Below are positions 33,222 to 41,610 of a stretch of 64,000 nt of DNA, one piece after another (the stretch's first letter is position 1; each line of letters opens with the position of its first letter). The position numbers were made by a program, and so were the translations under genes. The DNA comes from Actinoallomurus sp040655075. Its GTDB lineage: Bacteria; Actinomycetota; Actinomycetes; Streptosporangiales; Streptosporangiaceae. The stretch is taken from assembly GCF_040655075.1 (NCBI RefSeq), contig NZ_JBFAJC010000004.1, forward strand, positions 248,001-312,000, read 5' to 3'. A model generated the notes under the pieces. The model made no database searches. It saw only the letters and a list, made by a program, of their open reading frames with translations, and had not been told where the DNA came from.

Positions 33222-33697
33222 CAGGGCTTCCTCGGGTTGGGGCTCTTGGTCCGGCCGTAGGCGTGCCCCTTGCCGGGGACGGTGGTTGCGGATGTCGGCG
33301 TCACCGGCGGCGTGGTCGCTCCGGTGGTCGGCTTGGAGGACGTCGTGGCGCTCGGGTGGGTGCCGCCCGCGGGCGCGTGGGACGCGCCGGCCGTCGGCGC
33401 CGGGCCGCTCGGAGCTCCGCCGGCGGCGGAGCTCCGGTTCGGAAGCGGGTTGTGTCCTCCGCTGCGAGGCATGAGCCCGTCCTCGGCGGGGCCGCGGCCC
33501 GACTTCGAGTGCTTCGTCTCGGGCCACGGGGTTAGCGGCACCCGCGATCCGGTGGCCAGCCCGATGCCGACGAGCACGAGATAGGCGGCGACGACGCACC
33601 CGAGCGCGATCCCCAGGCGGCGCGCGATCCGCGCCCGGCGGCCTGTCGCATCGACGAAAACGGGCTCCGGCTCGAGCACCTCAGTCGCTTGGTTCAC
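33221..33697 (-). CDS. Small membrane protein with Pro/Ser/Thr/Gly-rich tail, partner of the deacetylase-GT2 protein
   Basis: 158 residues. A basic N-terminus (ATGRRARIARR) precedes one membrane helix, LGIALGCVVAAYLVLVGIGL, and the remaining 100 residues are low-complexity Pro/Ser/Thr/Gly/Ala. The stop overlaps the start of the deacetylase-GT2 gene by 4 bp, so the two are coupled. In streptomycetes a small gene (matA) similarly precedes matB; similarity beyond layout is uncertain. It may anchor or assemble the glycan synthase. Confidence 0.8.
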   Translation of the reverse strand: MNQATEVLEPEPVFVDATGRRARIARRLGIALGCVVAAYLVLVGIGLATGSRVPLTPWPETKHSKSGRGPAEDGLMPRSGGHNPLPNRSSAAGGAPSGPAPTAGASHAPAGGTHPSATTSSKPTTGATTPPVTPTSATTVPGKGHAYGRTKSPNPRKP

Positions 33698-33812
33698 GGC
33701 CGAAGTCTAGAGCCCGACAAAACGACAAACAGCACAAATGGGTTTGTTGTCCTGTAGTTAGGGTGGTGTCCGATTGCTCAAAACCGCTTGCGGGGCTGGC
33801 TAACGTTGGGCC

Positions 33813-34619
33813 ATGCAACCTGACGAGACGCGGCGCCGGAGGCGGCAGGGCCCCGTAACGCTTCGCGGCAAGGCGATCCCCTCGACGACGACCGACCAGC
33901 GACTGCTCGACGCCCGCGGTCCGTCCGACTGGGTGCACACCGACCCCTGGCGGGTGCTCCGCATCCAGGCGGAGTTCGTGGAGGGGTTCGGCCTGCTGTC
34001 GGAGCTGGGGCGCGCGGTGAGCATCTTCGGCTCCGCCCGCACCAAGCCGGAGTCGGAGGAGTACGAACTGGCCGAGCGGATCGGCGCCCTGCTCGTCGAG
34101 GCCGGGTACGCCGTGATCACCGGTGGCGGCCCCGGGATCATGGAGGCCGGGAACAAGGGGGCCGACGAGGCCGGAGGCGTCTCGGTCGGACTCGGCATCG
34201 AGCTGCCGTTCGAGCAGGGGCTGAACGACCACATCGACGTCGGCCTGGAGTTCCGCTACTTCTTCGTCCGTAAGACGATGTTCGTCAAGTACTCCCAGGC
34301 GTTCGTCGTGCTCCCCGGCGGGTTCGGAACGCTCGACGAGCTGTTCGAGGCGATCACCCTCGTGCAGACCAAGAAGATCACCCGCTTCCCGATCGTGCTC
34401 GTCGGCACGCAGTTCTGGGGCGGTCTCGTCGACTGGATCAAGAACCAGATGGTGCCGTCGGGGAAGGTCTCCCGGGAGGACATCGACCTGATCCACCTCA
34501 CCGACGACCCGGAGGAGGTCGTCAAGGTCATCAGGCGGGCCCACGAGACCCAGGAGCGCGAGCTGGAGGAGCGCGCCGCCCAGGAGGCCGACGCGCACCT
34601 CGGAGGGAACGGAAGCTGA
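33813..34619 (+). CDS. LOG family protein (TIGR00730 type)
   Basis: 268 residues from ATG 33813; TAACGT seven bases upstream of the ATG suggests a leaderless message. ELGRAVSIFGSARTKPESEE, ITGGGPGIMEAGNKGADEAG and VVLPGGFGTLDELFEAITLV contain the Rossmann-like LOG fold and the PGGxGTxxE motif. LOG proteins release the base from nucleoside 5'-monophosphates (cytokinin activation in plants). In mycobacteria a LOG gene lies near folP2 and tag, as here. The next LOG gene starts within its stop (TGATG). Confidence 0.93.
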   Translation: MQPDETRRRRRQGPVTLRGKAIPSTTTDQRLLDARGPSDWVHTDPWRVLRIQAEFVEGFGLLSELGRAVSIFGSARTKPESEEYELAERIGALLVEAGYAVITGGGPGIMEAGNKGADEAGGVSVGLGIELPFEQGLNDHIDVGLEFRYFFVRKTMFVKYSQAFVVLPGGFGTLDELFEAITLVQTKKITRFPIVLVGTQFWGGLVDWIKNQMVPSGKVSREDIDLIHLTDDPEEVVKVIRRAHETQERELEERAAQEADAHLGGNGS

Positions 34620-35203
34620 TGCGGATCTGCGTCTTCTGCTCCTCCAGCGGCCGCATCGACCGCCGCTACGTCGAACTGGCCGCCGAGGCCGGCGCCGAGC
34701 TGGCCCGGCGGGGGCACGCGCTCGTCAGCGGCGGCGCCACCGTGTCCTGCATGGGGGCCGTCGCCCAGGCCGCGCGCGAGGGCGGCGCGCACACCGTCGG
34801 CGTCATTCCGAAGGCCCTCGTCGACGTCGAGATCGCCGACGACGACTCCGGCGAACTGATCGTGACGGAGGACATGCGGTCCCGCAAGGGCGAGATGGAC
34901 CGCCGATCCGACGCGTTCCTGGTCCTGCCCGGCGGGCTCGGCACCCTCGAGGAGCTCTTCGAGGTCTGGACCGCGCGCGTGCTGGGCCTGCACGAGAAGC
35001 CCATCGCGATCCTCGACCCGGACGGCCTGTACGACCCGCTGCGCGAGCTGATGAAGCACCTGCTGGACGAGGGTTTCGCCCGGCCCCGCATCTTCGACGC
35101 GATCGGCTGGACCACCACCGTCGAGGAGGCGTTCGACCACCTGGAGCGCTCGCCGGTACGCCTGCAGCCGACCGCCGAGGACTACATCGAGGCCGAACCC
35201 TGA
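34619..35203 (+). CDS. LOG family protein (cytokinin riboside 5'-monophosphate phosphoribohydrolase type)
   Basis: 194 residues, the usual size of the short LOG type. RICVFCSSSGRIDRRYVELA, LVSGGATVSCMGAVAQAARE, the nucleotide-binding DMRSRKGEMDRRSDAFLVLP and PGGLGTLEELFEVWTARVLG are the typical motifs, with catalytic Arg and Glu in place. It overlaps the upstream LOG gene as TGATG, so the two are produced together. Two dissimilar LOG proteins side by side suggest either a hetero-oligomer or two nucleotide substrates. Confidence 0.93.
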   Translation: MRICVFCSSSGRIDRRYVELAAEAGAELARRGHALVSGGATVSCMGAVAQAAREGGAHTVGVIPKALVDVEIADDDSGELIVTEDMRSRKGEMDRRSDAFLVLPGGLGTLEELFEVWTARVLGLHEKPIAILDPDGLYDPLRELMKHLLDEGFARPRIFDAIGWTTTVEEAFDHLERSPVRLQPTAEDYIEAEP

Positions 35204-35210
35204 GCGATCG

Positions 35211-35735
35211 TCAGGCGAGGCCGCGGCGTGAGACGGCGGGCGGGCGGGTTCCGGTGATCGACGCGACCATGTCGAGGACCTGCCGGGTCGGGTCGGGGTC
35301 GGCCGTGCGGAAGACGCGCGCGCCGGCCCAGGCGAACACCGAGACGACGGCGGGCTCGGCCTCGTCCACCAGGACGGCGTGACCGGCCCCGGCGAGGCGC
35401 TCGGCCTCGTACGGGTCCGTGGCACGGACCAGCACCCCGTCCGGCCGCACCCCCGCCGCCCGCTCCGGCGCCGAGCACAGGAGCGCCGCCCCGGTCGCCG
35501 CGGCGACGCCGGCGAAGGCGTCGCCGGCCAGCAGGTCGGCCCCGGCCCGTACACAGGCGACGGCCTGCTCCTCGGACGACGGCGCCACCGCGATCACCCG
35601 CCGGTGCTCCCGGGCCGCGCGGACGGCCTCCGGGTCGGCGGGGACCTCGGCGATGTCGGCGCCGTCGACCAGGCCGACCGCCATGATCGCGAATTGCCCG
35701 GGGCGAATGATCCGGGTCCCGAGGCGCAGGTCCAT
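35211..35735 (-). CDS. Shrunken dihydropteroate-synthase-like protein without catalytic motifs
   Basis: 174 residues from ATG 35735; genuine enzymes are about 270-290. The beginning (MDLRLGTRIIRPGQFAIMAV) and end (GARVFRTADPDPTRQVLDMV, ASITGTRPPAVSRRGLA) match actinobacterial FolP/FolP2, and the middle keeps scaffold traces (VIAVAPSSEEQAVACVRAGA, DLLAGDAFAGVAAATG). The NRTPDSF loop, the DxGG pterin-binding segment, VDTWR and the KDF/RVH residues are all missing or changed. The frame is intact. In M. tuberculosis the equivalent locus (LOG, folP2, tag) carries a catalytically weak FolP2, so this looks like a further step of reduction. A non-enzymatic role is possible. Confidence 0.75.
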   Translation of the reverse strand: MDLRLGTRIIRPGQFAIMAVGLVDGADIAEVPADPEAVRAAREHRRVIAVAPSSEEQAVACVRAGADLLAGDAFAGVAAATGAALLCSAPERAAGVRPDGVLVRATDPYEAERLAGAGHAVLVDEAEPAVVSVFAWAGARVFRTADPDPTRQVLDMVASITGTRPPAVSRRGLA

Positions 35736-35821
35736 GTCCCGATCGTGGCATACGCGGCCGAGCGCAAGTCCGTCCGACCGGGTTGACGCACTGTACGTCA
35801 TGGTTGTGGCACGATCGGCAT

Positions 35822-36508
35822 ATGCTCGTCACCATCACCGTGGCCCTCGCCGCGCTGGCCGTCCTGGCGGCGATCGTCGTCGTGGCCATCGGGGGCGGCG
35901 GGGAGCTGTCCGTAGAGCACCCCGACCACCCGCCACTGGCGTTGCCGGGCCGGCGTTCCGCCGGCGGCACCGACGCCGCGCTGCTCCGCCTGCCGATGGG
36001 GCTGTGGGGCTACCACAAGCAGATCACCGACGAGGCGCTGGAGCGCTTCGCCCATGAGCTGACCGAGCGCGACACGCGGATCGCCGTGCTCGAGCAGGAG
36101 CTCGCGGAGGCGCGGCAACACCTGTACGAGCCGCCGGAGCAGTCCTCGTGGCGGCCGTCCATCCCGTCGGCGTCCCCGGCGCCGGACACGCTGACCACGC
36201 ACCGCGACTTCGACCCGGCGGACACGCTCGCGCCGCGCGAAGACGACCTGCCGCCCCTGCCCCAGCGCGCGGACGAGCCGCCCCGGGAGCGGGCCATCGA
36301 ACCGCCGCAGACCATCGTCGACAAGGTCGTCTTCGACCCCAAGGCCACCGTCGCCGACCACGACGCCGGCAAAGACGCCGGCCGGGACGTCGAGCACGAC
36401 GCAGGCCGGGCGGCCGAGAACGACACCGGCTGGGACGCCGACCACGGCGACGCCGGCGCGGGTCACCGGCCGGGCGAGAGCATCCGGTGGCGGGAGCGGG
36501 ACGAGTGA
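35822..36508 (+). CDS. Membrane-anchored protein with degenerate DivIVA-like motif
   Basis: 228 residues from ATG 35822. An N-terminal membrane helix (LVTITVALAALAVLAAIVVV) is followed by LRLPMGLWGYHKQITDEALE and a coiled coil RFAHELTERDTRIAVLEQEL. In homologues at the same locus (the Rv1209 position, from memory) the motif reads like a DivIVA RGYRMxEVD box; here GYHKQITDEALER keeps the spacing but not the residues. The last 100 residues are acidic, Asp/His/Ala-rich and disordered. It is coupled by GTGA overlap to the SRPBCC gene. A role in membrane or cell-pole organisation is inferred only. Confidence 0.78.
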   Translation: MLVTITVALAALAVLAAIVVVAIGGGGELSVEHPDHPPLALPGRRSAGGTDAALLRLPMGLWGYHKQITDEALERFAHELTERDTRIAVLEQELAEARQHLYEPPEQSSWRPSIPSASPAPDTLTTHRDFDPADTLAPREDDLPPLPQRADEPPRERAIEPPQTIVDKVVFDPKATVADHDAGKDAGRDVEHDAGRAAENDTGWDADHGDAGAGHRPGESIRWRERDE

Positions 36509-36939
36509 GGGCGAACACGGTCGCGGTGCACGCCTCCGCCGACGTCGCCGCCCCCGCGGAGCGGGTCTGGGAGGTCCTCGTCGACTGGCCCCGGCACTCC
36601 GAATGGGTGCCGTTCACCCATGCGGAGGGCGGCGCGGGCGACGGCGCGGGCCTGGAGGCGTGGACCGGGATCGGGCCGGTCGGATTCCTCGACACCATGG
36701 TGATCAGCGAGTGGCGACCACCGCACCGGGTCCGGGTGCGGCACACCGGGGCGCTGGTCCGCGGGGAGGGCCGGTTCGACCTGCTCGACCTTCCGGAGGG
36801 CCGGTGCCGGGTCACCTGGGCGGAGCTGATCCACCTGCCGTTCGGGCCGCTCGGCCGGGTGGGCTGGTTCGCGGTCGGGCCGCTGGCTCGGCTCATGCTG
36901 CGGACGTCGCTGCGCCGCCTCGCTACCATGTTCGAATGA
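36505..36939 (+). CDS. SRPBCC (START-like/polyketide cyclase) family protein
   Basis: 144 residues from GTG 36505, which overlaps the upstream stop as GTGA. VHASADVAAPAERVWEVLVD, WPRHSEWVPFTHAEGG and TMVISEWRPPHRVRVRHTG show the helix-grip fold with a ligand cavity; the C-terminal helix is LARLMLRTSLRRLATMF. The ligand is unknown. Its stop overlaps the start of tag as ATGA, making a three-gene translationally linked unit. Confidence 0.92.
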   Translation: MRANTVAVHASADVAAPAERVWEVLVDWPRHSEWVPFTHAEGGAGDGAGLEAWTGIGPVGFLDTMVISEWRPPHRVRVRHTGALVRGEGRFDLLDLPEGRCRVTWAELIHLPFGPLGRVGWFAVGPLARLMLRTSLRRLATMFE

Positions 36940-37505
36940 CTGTGATCGGCCCGGACGGGCTGGCGCGGTGCCCGTGGGGCGTCTCCGCGCCCGACTACAT
37001 CGCCTACCACGACGACGAGTGGGGCCGCCCGGTCCGCGACGACCGGGGCCTGTACGAGCGACTGTGCCTGGAAGCGTTCCAGTCCGGCCTGTCGTGGCTC
37101 ACGATCCTGCGCAAGCGCGAGGGGTTCCGGCGGGGGTTCGACGACTTCGACCCGGAGAAGGTCGCGGCGTACGGCCCGGCCGACGTCGAGCGGCTGATGG
37201 CCGACGCCTCGATCGTCCGGAACCGCCGGAAGATCGACGCGACGATCGCGAACGCCCGCGCGGCGCTGGACCTGCCCGACGGCCTGGCCGCGCTGGTCTG
37301 GGCGTACGCCGACCCGGACGCCCCGGCCCCCAAGGACGGCACCGACGTGCCCGCCACCACCCCCGGCTCCACGGCGCTCGCCAAGAAGCTGAAGAAGCAC
37401 GGGTTCAAGCACGTCGGCCCGACGACCGTCTACGCCCTCATGCAGGCGTGCGGCCTGGTCGACGACCACCTGGTGGACTGCCACCGGCGCGGCGCCTACC
37501 GCTGA
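36936..37505 (+). CDS. tag: DNA-3-methyladenine glycosylase I
   Basis: 189 residues from ATG 36936. It excises 3-methyladenine from alkylated DNA. The zinc site Cys12, His25 (YHDDEWG), His178 and Cys182 (HLVDCHRR) is complete, and Glu46 in LCLEAFQSGLSW is the catalytic-pocket glutamate. LDDFDxE-like FDDFDPEKVA and NRRKIDATIANARA fit the family. The ATGA overlap with the SRPBCC gene implies co-expression. Confidence 0.96.
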   Translation: MTVIGPDGLARCPWGVSAPDYIAYHDDEWGRPVRDDRGLYERLCLEAFQSGLSWLTILRKREGFRRGFDDFDPEKVAAYGPADVERLMADASIVRNRRKIDATIANARAALDLPDGLAALVWAYADPDAPAPKDGTDVPATTPGSTALAKKLKKHGFKHVGPTTVYALMQACGLVDDHLVDCHRRGAYR

Positions 37506-37676
37506 GAGCCGGTCGGCGGCGTCGACGATCCTCGGGTGGGCATGCCCCGGCGCCGGTGGGCATCCCTCGGCGGCGTCGACGGCCCATGGGTGGGTCTGCC
37601 GTCGGCGCGGCGTGACAGTGAGAGTCCGTCGGCGGCGTCGGCGGTCCTCGGGTGGGTCTGCCGCCCGCGCGGCGCG
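37506..37676. repeat. GC-rich repeats between tag and the ABC permease
   Basis: TCGGCGGCGTCG(A/G)CG begins at 37513, 37567 and 37629, each followed about ten bases later by GGGTGGG(C/T)(A/C)TGCC. Three degenerate units of about 54-62 bp fill the gap between two convergent genes. No gene is seen. Confidence 0.7.
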
Positions 37677-40268
37677 TCATTCCGCCTTGGCGGCCTCCAG
37701 GACCGGTACGCCGGCGGCGCGGCGGGCGGGCAGCGCCGACGTCGCCCACGTCACGGCGGCCGCGCCGCCGACGACCACGGCGAGCAGCCACCACGGCAGG
37801 TGCACCCGGATGTACGAGCTGCCGGTGGCCACGTGCAGCAGCGCGACGGTGCCGACGGCGGTCGCCATGCCGAGCAGCACGCCCAGCAGCACGACGGTCG
37901 CGGCCTCCCAGCGGACCATCGACCGGATCTGCCGCACCGTCGTCCCGACCGCGCCGAGCATGCCGAACTCCCGCGTCCGCTCGAAGACGCTCAGCGACAT
38001 CGTCGTGGCCATCCCGAACAGGGAGATCACCAGCGACATCCCGATGAACCCGTAGACCACCCGCAGGCCCTTCTCCATGGACGCGACGGCGACCCGGACG
38101 TAGGCCGCCGGGTCGTACACCCGCGCGACCGGGACGTCGGCGACGGCCGCGGCGAGGGCCCGCGTGGACGCGGTGCCCCGGACCAGCACGGCCGACGTGG
38201 TCGCGCGCGGGTCGAGCATCGCCATCGTGGCCGGGGCGACGAGCGCCTGGTCGGCGAACACGTGCGACGGGTCGTGGTATCGGCCGGCCACGGTGAGCGT
38301 CACATTGCCGCGCGCTCCGTGCACGACGATCCGGCGGCCCGGCCACAGGTGATATGCCTTCACCAGCGGCGACGCGACTCCGATCTCTCCGGGCCGCAGG
38401 GCGGGCAGGTACCCGCCGAAGCGCAGCACCGGCCGTACGTCGGACGCGCCGGTCACATTGAGGAAGACCGGATCGCCGGGGTCGCCGTCGACGACCTTCG
38501 TCTTCGGCGACACGAGTTGTACCTCCGTGCGCGTCAGCGCGACCGCGGAGGTCACCCCGGGGACGCGCGCGACCCGGGCCGCCGTGTCGCCGGGCAGCGG
38601 GGCGGCCCCGTCCGAGGTGCGGCTGTTGGTCGCGATGACGTGGTCGGCGGCGAGCGTCTGCGCGCCGGCCTCGGCGCCGCGCTGATGAACGGAGGTGATC
38701 AGCAGTCCGGTCGCGGCGACGAGCGCCACGCCGAGCATGAGCGAGGCGGCGGCCGAGGAGACCCGGCGGGGGCTGCGCGTGATCGTCGCGCGGGCGAGCC
38801 GGCCCGACTCGCCGCTGACGAGCATGCCGAGCCGCCCGACCAGGCCGCCGAGCGGCCCGACGAAGAACGGCGCGAGCACCGCCAGCCCCGACACGCACAC
38901 CATCGAGCCCATGAGGATGAGCACCACGATCCCGATGGTCCGGTCGATCCCGACCTCGGTCTTGTCGTTCGCGACCGCGAAGACCGGGCCGAAGAACATC
39001 CACGACGCCCCGAAGATCGCCAGGGCGCCGACGAGCCGAGGCCAGACCCGTCCCCGGCCCTCCGCGGTGGACGACCGCAGCGCCTCGATCGGCGCGATCC
39101 GCGCCGCCCGGCGCGCCGCCCGGCGCGCCGGCCGCCAGGCGGCCAGCTGCGTGGTCACGACGCCCGCCGCGAACGGGAAGGCCAGCGCGACCCAGCCGAC
39201 CTGCACTTCACCGGCGGAGATGTCGAAGCCGTCCTGGGCGAACAGCCGCGTCAGGACCTCCGAGACGCCGTACCCGGCCACGAGGCCGCCCGCCGAGGCG
39301 ACCACCTCCAGAACCAGCGCCTCGAAGCGGACCAGCCGCTTGATCTGCCGGGGCCGGGCCCCGATCGCCGACAGCAGGGCCAGCCGCCGGGTGCGCTGGC
39401 GGACGAGGGTGCCGAAGGCGTTCGCGACCACGAACAGGCCGGTGAACACCGCGACCGACGCAAGCATGCCGATCGCCCCGCCGACGGACGCCCCCGCCCC
39501 CTGCAACTCGGCCGACTGCCGGTGCCGTACGTCGGAGGCCTTCCGCACGACGGCCGGGCGCATCACCGGGACCAGCCGGGCGCGCAGCGCGGCGGCCGTG
39601 ACGCCCGGCGCGGCCTTCACCCACAGGCCCTGCCAGGTGCCCGGCCGTAGCCCGGCGGCGCGATGAACGGCCGTGGGCGTGCCGAGGATCAGGTCGCCGG
39701 AGGCCACGGCCCCCCGGCCTCGTACGGTGACGACGCCGACGACCCGCACGCGCTGCGTGGAGTTCGGCAGCAGCAGCGTCGTGGCCGAGCCGGCGTGGAG
39801 CCCCCCGGCCCTCGCGACGTGCCGTACGACGGCCACCTCGTCATCGGCGGCCGGCGCCCGCCCGGAGACCAGGTGATAAGCGCTCAGGCGGGCGTCGGGG
39901 ATCCAGGGTCGGAGCGCGGTCGCCGCGCCCGCCGGCGGCGTCACCGGCTTGCCGTGCGCGCCGACGATCGTGACCGGCACGGACGCGTCACCGGCGACCG
40001 CCGCCACGCCCGGCACCGAGGCGATCGCCCCGGGCCGTACCTCGCCCTGCGGCACACTGAACACGTCATCCGGGTCGGCGCCGCGCGGCTGCACGAGCAC
40101 GTCGACCCTGGCGTACTCGCTGGCGTCCGATCCGGACACCGACGCCTCCGCCCGCAGCGCGAACTGCAGCGCCCCCGACATCAGCCCCACGGAGAACAGC
40201 ACGGCGAGCATCGTCGCGGTCAGCCGCGCCCAATCCTGCGCGAACGACCGGCGGGCGATCAGCCACAT
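37677..40268 (-). CDS. ABC transporter permease, FtsX/MacB type with two FtsX domains
   Basis: 863 residues from ATG 40268. The N-terminal MWLIARRSFAQDWARLTATM begins the first membrane helix, a large extracellular region follows, then the first FtsX domain (ASVAVFTGLFVVANAFGTLV and RRLALLSAIGARPRQIKRLV). A second extracellular region (GVTSAVALTRTEVQLVSPKT) and the second FtsX domain (LVISLFGMATTMSLSVFERT and REFGMLGAVGTTVRQIRSM) complete the ten-helix layout. The C-terminus ends PVLEAAKAE. It starts 2 bp after the ATPase gene. Such pairs export peptides, lipids or antibiotics or transmit stress signals. Confidence 0.93.
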   Translation of the reverse strand: MWLIARRSFAQDWARLTATMLAVLFSVGLMSGALQFALRAEASVSGSDASEYARVDVLVQPRGADPDDVFSVPQGEVRPGAIASVPGVAAVAGDASVPVTIVGAHGKPVTPPAGAATALRPWIPDARLSAYHLVSGRAPAADDEVAVVRHVARAGGLHAGSATTLLLPNSTQRVRVVGVVTVRGRGAVASGDLILGTPTAVHRAAGLRPGTWQGLWVKAAPGVTAAALRARLVPVMRPAVVRKASDVRHRQSAELQGAGASVGGAIGMLASVAVFTGLFVVANAFGTLVRQRTRRLALLSAIGARPRQIKRLVRFEALVLEVVASAGGLVAGYGVSEVLTRLFAQDGFDISAGEVQVGWVALAFPFAAGVVTTQLAAWRPARRAARRAARIAPIEALRSSTAEGRGRVWPRLVGALAIFGASWMFFGPVFAVANDKTEVGIDRTIGIVVLILMGSMVCVSGLAVLAPFFVGPLGGLVGRLGMLVSGESGRLARATITRSPRRVSSAAASLMLGVALVAATGLLITSVHQRGAEAGAQTLAADHVIATNSRTSDGAAPLPGDTAARVARVPGVTSAVALTRTEVQLVSPKTKVVDGDPGDPVFLNVTGASDVRPVLRFGGYLPALRPGEIGVASPLVKAYHLWPGRRIVVHGARGNVTLTVAGRYHDPSHVFADQALVAPATMAMLDPRATTSAVLVRGTASTRALAAAVADVPVARVYDPAAYVRVAVASMEKGLRVVYGFIGMSLVISLFGMATTMSLSVFERTREFGMLGAVGTTVRQIRSMVRWEAATVVLLGVLLGMATAVGTVALLHVATGSSYIRVHLPWWLLAVVVGGAAAVTWATSALPARRAAGVPVLEAAKAE

Positions 40269-40270
40269 GC

Positions 40271-41014
40271 TCAGGCCTCCATCCCGCGCATCACGTCGTG
40301 CACCGCGTCGATCGTCGGACCGGCCAGCTCGTACACGATCCGGCCGTCCGCCAGGAACAGCACCCGGTCCGCGTACGACGCGGCGAGCGGGTCGTGCGTC
40401 ACCATGACGACCGTCTGGCCGTACGTGTCCACCGCCGCGCGCAGGAACCGCAGCACCTCCCCGCCGGCGGAGGAGTCGAGGTTGCCGGTCGGCTCGTCGG
40501 CGAAGACCACCTCCGGCCGTGTCAGCAGCGCCCGCGCGACCGCGACCCGCTGCTGCTGCCCGCCGGACAGCTCGGCCGGCCGGTGCCCGAGGCGCTCGCG
40601 CAGCCCGAGCGCGTCCACGAGGGTCCGGAACCACTCCCGGTCCACGCGCCGCGCGGCCATCCGCGCGGTCAGCCGGATGTTCTCCTCGGCGGTCAGCATC
40701 GGCATCAGGTTGAACGCCTGGAAGACGAAGCCCAGCTTCTCGCCGCGCAGTCTCGTGAGGCGCGTCCGCGACAGCCGCGTGATGTCCACCCCGTCGATCA
40801 CGACCGAGCCCGACGTCACGGTGTCCAGCCCGGCGAGGCAGTGCAGGAACGTCGATTTGCCCGACCCCGAGGGCCCCATGATCGCGGTGAACTGCCCGCG
40901 CGCGAAGGAGGCCGAGACGCCGCGCAGCGCGGCCACCGTGTTCTCTCCGGAGCCGTACGTCTTCACGAGTGAGTCCGCATGAGCCACCGGCGCCAGGACG
41001 GTCGTCTGTGTCAT
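40271..41014 (-). CDS. ABC transporter ATP-binding protein (LolD/MacB type)
   Basis: 247 residues. Walker A IMGPSGSGKSTFLH (about 47-54), the Q-loop GFVFQAFNLMPMLTAEENI, signature LSGGQQQRVAVARALL and Walker B VVFADEPTGNLDS are complete, with the H-loop VMVTHDP. It powers the adjacent FtsX-type permease. Its promoter region contains one copy of the 59-bp module repeated at 41683-41741, with a GTAGGGC-TG-GCCC palindrome that may be an operator. Confidence 0.95.
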   Translation of the reverse strand: MTQTTVLAPVAHADSLVKTYGSGENTVAALRGVSASFARGQFTAIMGPSGSGKSTFLHCLAGLDTVTSGSVVIDGVDITRLSRTRLTRLRGEKLGFVFQAFNLMPMLTAEENIRLTARMAARRVDREWFRTLVDALGLRERLGHRPAELSGGQQQRVAVARALLTRPEVVFADEPTGNLDSSAGGEVLRFLRAAVDTYGQTVVMVTHDPLAASYADRVLFLADGRIVYELAGPTIDAVHDVMRGMEA

Positions 41015-41108
41015 GGCTCAACCCAACCCCGTACGGGCCGGAGGCACATTGGCGCGACCTGGAGAGCCGGAGTAGGGCTGGCCCCACCTGGACGGGGCGG
41101 GGGTCCCG

Positions 41109-41154
41109 CGCGTACGCCGAGTGGACTGCCCACCACGCCGACGACTACCGCTGA
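41109..41154 (+). pseudogene. Remnant: last codons of an NmrA-like reductase
   Basis: One frame reads AYAEWTAHHADDYR followed by a stop, nearly the same as the C-terminus of the intact NmrA-like gene at 42964-43788 (TYAEWAAHHATDFS). No upstream part is present; the preceding bases are the 59-bp module. It appears to be the end of a lost paralogue. Confidence 0.6.
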
Positions 41155-41226
41155 TCCGGACGGACCTCATCCCCTGCCGTTCTATGGTGATCTACGGCAG
41201 GGGAGGCCGATGGGGCGGAGGTCACA

Positions 41227-41610
41227 GTGAGCGAGCGCGCGATCCGCCGGTTGAAGAATCTCGGCCTGATCGTCGCCGGCGGTGTTCTCGGCGTCGTGCT
41301 GACCGTCGCGGCGTCGTGGCCGCGATCCGCGGTCGTCTACCGGAGCCGCCAGCCGTCGACCGTCGCCTACCAGGACGGGTCGCCGCACTATCTCGGTCTG
41401 ATCCGCGACCGTTCATCGCTCGCCGGTGAGTCCTACCACCTGATGATCGGCCGTGATTCGAGCCTGTCGTACGGTCATCGGATCCGCGTCGACACCGCCA
41501 CGTCGGTCGCCATCGGCTCGACCGAGTGGCGGGCCGACGGCGTGCGAGTCCGCTTCACCACCGGACACGAGCTGTTCGTCCCCGCGCGGTACTTCACGTT
41601 CGGCCGGTGA
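41227..41610 (+). CDS. Small membrane-anchored protein of unknown function
   Basis: 127 residues from GTG 41227 with GGCGGAGG upstream. A membrane helix (LGLIVAGGVLGVVLTVAASW) precedes an extracytoplasmic region with GLIRDRSSLAGESYHLMIGR, DSSLSYGHRIRV and WRADGVRVRFTTGHELFVPA. Similar small proteins occur in actinomycetes without known role, as far as I recall. It stands between the two copies of the 59-bp module and has no obvious operon partner. Confidence 0.75.
   Translation: MSERAIRRLKNLGLIVAGGVLGVVLTVAASWPRSAVVYRSRQPSTVAYQDGSPHYLGLIRDRSSLAGESYHLMIGRDSSLSYGHRIRVDTATSVAIGSTEWRADGVRVRFTTGHELFVPARYFTFGR

Noticed and set aside
31470..33260. 596-codon plus-strand frame
   Set aside because: Antisense of the deacetylase-glycosyltransferase gene, without motifs.
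37536..39650. 704-codon plus-strand frame
   Set aside because: Antisense of the FtsX-type permease; Asp/Arg/His-rich low complexity.
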